The position numbers and the translations under genes are program-made. From assembly GCA_002421915.1 (NCBI GenBank), contig DISA01000032.1, positions 1-18,878 on the forward strand: a DNA stretch of 18,878 bases. The letters are read 5' to 3'. Under the pieces are notes generated by a model, which worked only from the letters and a program-made list of their open reading frames with translations, was not told the DNA's origin and searched no databases. How positions within the stretch are numbered: the first letter of the stretch is position 1; each line of letters starts with the position of its first letter. Positions 14,593 to 18,878 of the stretch are shown here, one piece after another. The stretch comes from Gallionellaceae bacterium UBA6222. GTDB lineage: Bacteria; Pseudomonadota; Gammaproteobacteria; Burkholderiales; Gallionellaceae.

Positions 14593-17500
14593 CAGAAGAC
14601 CAACTCGAACAGGAAGCACTCGGCTGGCTGGCCGAGGTCGGCTATACGGTGTTGTACGGGGTGGACATTGCCCCCGATGGCGACAACCCGGAGCGCACCG
14701 ACTACCGGCAGGTGGTGCTGGTGGAACGCCTGCGGTCTGCGGTCAACCGGCTCAACCCCGCCATTCCTGCTGCCGCCCGTGAAGACGCCATCAAGCAGGT
14801 GCTCGACCTCGGCATTCCCGTCCAGCTTTCTGCCAACCGGCGCTTCCACCAACTGCTGGTGACCGGTGTGCCGGTGCAGTACCAGAAGGGGAATGAGACT
14901 CGCGGGGATTTTGTGCGGTTGGTGGATTGGAACGCCATGCCCCGTCATTCCGGCGTAGGCCGGAATCCAGTTGAAAAAAATAGCCTGCAAAGCAGACAAG
15001 ACAAAGGCGTTGACTCGCTGGCGCGAGAACCGGTCAATCATCTGGATTCCGGCCTGTGCCGGAATGACGGTATTGATAATGAGCAGGGTGGGCTGAACGA
15101 GTGGCTCGCGGTCAACCAGTATTCCATCAAGGGTGCCCACCATACCCGCCGCCCGGACATTATCCTGTTCGTGAACGGCCTGCCGCTGGTACTGCTGGAA
15201 CTGAAGAACCCCGCCGACGAAAACGCCGACATCTGGAAGGCTTTCGACCAGATTCAAACCTACAAGGAGCAGATACCGGACGTGTTCCAGTACAACGAGG
15301 TGCTGGTCATATCCGACGGCAGCGAGGCACGCATGGGCGGGCTTTCCAGCGATGCCGAGCGTTTCATGCAGTGGCGCACCATTGACGGGGTGGCGCTAGA
15401 TCCGCTCGGTCAGTTCAACGAGCTGGAAACGATGGTGCGTGGCCTGCTGGTCCCGGCGACCCTGCTGGACTACCTGCGCTTCTTCGTGCTGTTCGAGGAT
15501 GACGGCACGCTGGTCAAGAAGATTGCCGGGTATCACCAGTTCCACGCGGTGCGCTCGGCCATCGTTCAGGTGGTGGCCGCTTCGCGCCCCGGCGGGTCGC
15601 ACAGGGGCGGTGTGGTGTGGCATACGCAGGGCAGCGGCAAGAGCATCACCATGACCTGCTTTGCCGCACGGGTGATGCAGGAAGCGGCGATGGAGAACCC
15701 GACCATCGTGGTCATCACCGACCGCAACGATCTGGACGGGCAACTGTTCGGGGTGTTCTCGCTGGCGCAGGACTTGTTGCGCGAGCAGCCCGTGCAGGCG
15801 GGGACGCGGCAGGAACTGAGGCGGTTGCTGGGCAACCGTCCCTCCGGTGGAATTATCTTTGCCACCATCCAGAAATTCATGCCCGGCGAAGATGAAGATA
15901 CCTTCCCGGTGTTGTCCGACCGCCACAACATTGTGGTGATCGCCGACGAGGCGCACCGGACGCAATACGGCTTCGAGGCGAAGCTGAAAACCATCAAGCC
16001 GCCGCGCGCGGCGGCCAACGATGCGCAGGCATTGCAAGCGGCGCAGCCAGCCGCCGAGTATCAGGCGCGCTATCAAGCCGGCTATGCCCAGCACCTGCGC
16101 GATGCGCTGCCCAACGCAACCTTCGTGGCATTCACCGGCACGCCGGTCGCGTCGGAAGACCGCGACACCCGCGCCGTGTTCGGCGAATACATCAGCATCT
16201 ATGACATGCAGCAGGCCAGGGAGGATGGCGCAACGGTCGCCATCTACTTCGAGTCCCGGCTCGCCAGGCTGTCGCTGAACGCCGAGGAGTTGCCGCAGAT
16301 AGACGATGAGGTGGATCAACTGGCAGAGGATGAAGAGGAGAGCCAGCAGGCCAAGCTGAAGAGCCGCTGGGCGGCTTTGGAAAAGGTGGTCGGGGCGGAG
16401 CCGCGCATCACCAGCGTTGCCGCTGACCTGGTTGCCCACTTCGAGGAACGCAACAAGGCACAGACCGGCAAGGCGATGGTCGTCGCCATGAGCCGCGAGA
16501 TATGCGTCCACCTGTACAACGAGATTGTGAAACTGCGCCCGGACTGGCACGACCCCGATCCCGAGAAGGGGGCAATCAAGATTGTGATGACCGGCTCGGC
16601 CAGCGACAAGGCGCTGCTGCGCCCCCACATCTACAGCGGGCAGGTCAAGAAGCGGCTGGAGAAACGCTTCAAAGACCCCGCCGATCCACTGCGGCTGGTG
16701 ATCGTGCGCGACATGTGGCTGACCGGCTTCGATGCCCCCTGCGTGCATACGCTGTACGTGGACAAGCCGATGAAGGGGCACAACCTGATGCAGGCCATTG
16801 CCCGCGTCAACCGCGTTTTCAAGGACAAGCAGGGCGGGCTGGTGGTGGACTACATCGGCATCGCCAACGAGCTGCGCAGCGCCCTCAAGGAATACACCAA
16901 CAGCAAGGGGCGCGGCCGCCCCACGGTGGATGCTGCGGAAGCCTACGCCGTGCTGGCAGAGAAGCTGGACGTGCTACGTGCCATGCTGCACGGCTACGAC
17001 TACAGCGACTTCCTGACCACAGGGCACAAGCGTCTGGCCGGAGCTGCCAACCATGTGCTGGGAGAGAAAGACGGCAAGAAGCGTTTTGCGGATACCGCAC
17101 TGGCGATGAGCAAGGCATTCACCTTGTGCTGCACGCTGGACGAGGCCAAAGCGGTACGCGAAGAGGTGGCCTTCTTTCAGGCCGTGAAGGTGATCCTGAC
17201 CAAGCGGGATATCAGCCAGCAGAAGCGCACCGATGAGGAACGCGAACTGGCGATCCGCCAGATAATCAACTCCGCCGTGGTATCGGAAGAGGTGGTCGAT
17301 ATTTTCGATGCGGTGGGATTGGACAAACCCAACATCGGCATACTGGACGATGCTTTCCTTGCCGAGGTGCGCAACCTGCCCGAGCGCAACCTGGCAGTGG
17401 AACTGCTGGAGCGGCTGCTGGAAGGCGAGATCAAGAGCAAGTTCGCTGGCAACGTGGTGCAGGGCAGAAAATTTTCCGACCTGCTGTCCAGCGTGGTCAA

Positions 17501-17885
17501 GCGCTACCAGAACCGCGCCATCGAGACCGCACAGGTCATCGAAGAACTGATCGAGATGGCGAAGAAGTTCCGGGCTGTCGCTGAACGCGGTGAGGAGCTT
17601 GGGCTGACCGACGACGAAATCAGGTTCTATGATGCCTTGGCAGATAACGAGTCTGCCGTTCGGGAGTTGACCAACGAAACCCTGAAGAAGATTGCCCATG
17701 AGCTGACCGAAAACCTGCGCCAGAATCTGACCGTGGACTGGTCGGAACGCGAGAGCGTCCGAGCCAAACTACGGTTGATGGTGAAGCGTATCCTGCGCAA
17801 ATACAAGTACCCGCCCGACAAGCAGGATGCTGCTGTGGAACTGGTGTTGCAGCAAGCGGAGGCATTGGGAGAAGCCTGGCTTTAA
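14589..17885 (+). CDS. hsdR: Type I restriction endonuclease subunit HsdR, with in-frame palindrome
   Basis: A 1098-residue motor-nuclease subunit. The N-terminal nuclease domain has Asp190 in RRPDIILFVNGLPLVLLELK and Glu204-x-Lys206 (PD-ExK). The SF2 translocase has TQGSGKS (346-352), ADEAHRTQYGF with DEAH at 453-456, AFTGTP, and the late RDMWLTGFDAPC and AIARVNRVF motifs. A helical C-terminal domain binds the methylase. An upstream in-frame TTG (14574) exists, but GGAGGT lies 6 nt before the GTG at 14589, and MTEDQLEQEALGWL is the family start. GTGA overlaps the previous stop. Residues about 118-161 (MPRHSGVGRNP to LDSGLCRNDG) are coded by a 129-bp palindromic element between VDWNA and NEWLAVNQ, just ahead of the nuclease motif. 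All catalytic residues remain. Confidence 0.96.
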   Translation: MTEDQLEQEALGWLAEVGYTVLYGVDIAPDGDNPERTDYRQVVLVERLRSAVNRLNPAIPAAAREDAIKQVLDLGIPVQLSANRRFHQLLVTGVPVQYQKGNETRGDFVRLVDWNAMPRHSGVGRNPVEKNSLQSRQDKGVDSLAREPVNHLDSGLCRNDGIDNEQGGLNEWLAVNQYSIKGAHHTRRPDIILFVNGLPLVLLELKNPADENADIWKAFDQIQTYKEQIPDVFQYNEVLVISDGSEARMGGLSSDAERFMQWRTIDGVALDPLGQFNELETMVRGLLVPATLLDYLRFFVLFEDDGTLVKKIAGYHQFHAVRSAIVQVVAASRPGGSHRGGVVWHTQGSGKSITMTCFAARVMQEAAMENPTIVVITDRNDLDGQLFGVFSLAQDLLREQPVQAGTRQELRRLLGNRPSGGIIFATIQKFMPGEDEDTFPVLSDRHNIVVIADEAHRTQYGFEAKLKTIKPPRAAANDAQALQAAQPAAEYQARYQAGYAQHLRDALPNATFVAFTGTPVASEDRDTRAVFGEYISIYDMQQAREDGATVAIYFESRLARLSLNAEELPQIDDEVDQLAEDEEESQQAKLKSRWAALEKVVGAEPRITSVAADLVAHFEERNKAQTGKAMVVAMSREICVHLYNEIVKLRPDWHDPDPEKGAIKIVMTGSASDKALLRPHIYSGQVKKRLEKRFKDPADPLRLVIVRDMWLTGFDAPCVHTLYVDKPMKGHNLMQAIARVNRVFKDKQGGLVVDYIGIANELRSALKEYTNSKGRGRPTVDAAEAYAVLAEKLDVLRAMLHGYDYSDFLTTGHKRLAGAANHVLGEKDGKKRFADTALAMSKAFTLCCTLDEAKAVREEVAFFQAVKVILTKRDISQQKRTDEERELAIRQIINSAVVSEEVVDIFDAVGLDKPNIGILDDAFLAEVRNLPERNLAVELLERLLEGEIKSKFAGNVVQGRKFSDLLSSVVKRYQNRAIETAQVIEELIEMAKKFRAVAERGEELGLTDDEIRFYDALADNESAVRELTNETLKKIAHELTENLRQNLTVDWSERESVRAKLRLMVKRILRKYKYPPDKQDAAVELVLQQAEALGEAWL
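14942..15070. repeat. 129-bp inverted-repeat element inside hsdR
   Basis: The two 29-bp ends (14942-14970 and 15042-15070) are inverted copies that agree at 27 of 29 positions. Each end is itself a hairpin with arms ATTCCGGC and GCCGGAAT around 4 nt. The design resembles the dRS3-type repeats of Neisseria (ATTCC-N-GGAAT) and similar dispersed elements. The total of 129 bp is 43 codons exactly, so the insertion keeps the hsdR frame and contains no stop in this frame. Confidence 0.93.
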
Positions 17886-17916
17886 GGTATTGGCGCTACT
17901 GCCAAAGAAATAACTC

Positions 17917-18027
17917 ATGGATCGCACCGAACGCTTCTACAAGATCGACCAGATGCTGCATACGGCGGAAGGTGTGGAGAAACGCCTGCGCATTGTGCGG
18001 GCAACCAAGCGCACCGTTTCGAGATGA
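17917..18027 (+). pseudogene. Truncated N-terminus of a WYL/YafY-type transcriptional regulator
   Basis: The 36-codon frame begins MDRTERFYKIDQMLH, the usual opening of YafY-like regulators with an HTH_11 wing and a WYL domain; such regulators often control defence operons. After GVEKRLRIVRATKRTVSR a stop follows and nothing of the helix-turn-helix or WYL domain remains. The gene is therefore a remnant that lost its body by deletion, with the repeat-protein gene starting 50 bp later. It lies 31 bp after hsdR on the same strand. Confidence 0.65.
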
Positions 18028-18076
18028 TTTCCGGGCAGGCGATGCAAGGTACGATACGTCTTATGAGGGAAAAGCG

Positions 18077-18862
18077 ATGAAAGACATTTTTGACAAAATA
18101 GACGCAATGAAGAAAAAAGAAACATCTCTCTCATTTTATGAACTAGGAGTACTTATTAATAAGGCATCAACGAAAGCGCTGGAAAAGCTTGCAGAAGATG
18201 ATGATGCTGGTGTCAGGCGCAGTGTTGCTTCTAGCGAGAGAACTCCGGCAGCGGTGCTGGAAAGGCTAGCAGGAGATGTTGCTGAAGGTGTCAGGTATCG
18301 CGTTGCTGGCAATCCAAAAGCGCCAGTGAAGCTGCTGGAAAAGCTTGCAGGAGATGATGTTGATATCAGGATTCAAGTTGCCAGCAATCCGAATACGCCA
18401 GAGGCAGTGCTTGGAAAACTTTCAAGAGATAGGAAGTTTGTTGTCAAAAGGTGTGTTGCCGAACATCCAAATACTCCGGCAACGGCTCTGAAAAAACTTG
18501 CAGAAGATAGAAAGCTTGATATCAAAATTCGTGTTGCCGAACACCCAAATACTCCGGCAGCAGCGCTTGGAACGCTTGCAGAAGAGGATGATTGGAATAT
18601 CAGATATCGCGTTGCTGAACATCCCAATACTCCGGCAACGGTACTAAAGAAGCTTGCTGGAGATAAGGAGATGTATGTCAGGTCTTGTGTTGCCAATAAC
18701 GACCATACTCCGGCAGCGGTACTTGAAAAGATGGCAAATGATGCTGCTGTTGTCGGGAATTTTGCCAATCCCCCTAACCCCAAAAAATTTAATAACTTGG
18801 TCAACGTCTGGAACAAACTGAAGGCAGAGTGCGGTGAGTTAATTTATGAGCACAATCACTAG
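18077..18862 (+). CDS. Leucine-rich-repeat-variant (LRV) repeat protein
   Basis: A 261-residue protein made mostly of about seven units of 25-26 residues from residue 45 onward. The pattern is (V/I)RxxVAxNPNTPAAVLxKLAxD, for example IRYRVAEHPNTPATVLKKLA. This is the LRV type of helical repeat (first known from Azotobacter vinelandii), which builds a right-handed solenoid for protein or nucleic-acid binding. Units 4 to 6 share AEHPNTPA and are the most alike, so recent unit duplication is likely. A short N-terminal helical part (MKDIFDKIDAMKKKE) and a non-repeat C-terminus (VWNKLKAECGELIYEHNH) flank the array. GAGGG at 18065-18069 fixes the start at the ATG at 18077, although the frame is open further upstream. 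The gene is AT-rich compared with hsdR. Its role is unknown; it stands alone at the window edge. Confidence 0.8.
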   Translation: MKDIFDKIDAMKKKETSLSFYELGVLINKASTKALEKLAEDDDAGVRRSVASSERTPAAVLERLAGDVAEGVRYRVAGNPKAPVKLLEKLAGDDVDIRIQVASNPNTPEAVLGKLSRDRKFVVKRCVAEHPNTPATALKKLAEDRKLDIKIRVAEHPNTPAAALGTLAEEDDWNIRYRVAEHPNTPATVLKKLAGDKEMYVRSCVANNDHTPAAVLEKMANDAAVVGNFANPPNPKKFNNLVNVWNKLKAECGELIYEHNH

Positions 18863-18878
18863 TGTCCGGTTAAGAATC

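Noticed and set aside
14238..15257. 339-residue minus-strand frame across the AlbA gene and hsdR
   Set aside because: It passes antisense through two recognised genes and their repeats (including FPGVFPGVFPG from the GKTP units).
15396..16781. 461-residue minus-strand frame over hsdR
   Set aside because: His/Val/Arg-rich antisense product of a conserved motor gene; GC-bias artefact.
17886..17916. Terminator after hsdR
   Set aside because: A 5-bp TTGGC/GCCAA stem is present, but it is weak and has no T-tract.

Overview
The window looks like an accessory-rich stretch of a Betaproteobacterium, possibly of the Nitrosomonadales type. This placement is inferred from the style of EttA, MlaF, YheS and the tRNA-Asn fragment; no rRNA or other marker confirms it. 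Core genes are GC-rich. Several inserted genes are visibly AT-richer.

Layout. (1) 1-608: the C-terminal part of ettA, a ribosome-associated ABC-F ATPase. (2) 646-2496: an AT-rich two-gene cassette of a ParB-like DNA-binding protein and an Mrr-type restriction endonuclease, which is a candidate defence pair. (3) 2497-5641: a dense run of toxin-antitoxin (TA) genes, all on the + strand. It holds higB-higA, a chimeric small protein, a DUF2442 protein, a phd/vapC pair and a phd/parE pair. Copies of one short repeat (2593, 2635, 4191) lie around its first half. (4) 5622-9056, minus strand: a chromosomal block of an mlaF-like ATPase with no permease next to it and an unusual Tyr at the H-loop, yheS (ABC-F), and a glutaredoxin-like protein. 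(5) 9153-9240: a terminator and a 46-nt 3' fragment of tRNA-Asn, which look like the end (att site) of a genomic island extending to the right. (6) 9717-17885: a tightly coupled type I restriction-modification operon, hsdM-hsdS-(HEPN-like small protein)-(AlbA/Schlafen-type ATPase regulator)-hsdR. (7) 17917-18862: a truncated WYL-type regulator and a protein of about seven leucine-rich-repeat-variant units.

Two things stand out. First, three unrelated genes (yheS, hsdM, hsdR) each carry a different palindromic REP-like DNA element inside the coding sequence, each kept in frame. A fourth gene (the AlbA regulator) carries four tandem 12-bp units coding GKTP repeats. This recalls the in-frame palindromic elements described in Rickettsia genes. 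Second, the type I operon contains two extra genes between hsdS and hsdR. One has an R-x4-H motif typical of HEPN RNases and the other an AlbA/Schlafen-like domain, joined to the hsd genes mostly by 4-bp stop/start overlaps. That suggests a restriction system with a built-in accessory, perhaps RNA-targeting, arm.

Working picture: chromosomal genes have been invaded at two points. A defence and TA cluster lies between ettA and mlaF, and a tRNA-bounded island carries the restriction system. No integrase, complete transposon, CRISPR array, rRNA or intact tRNA is visible.
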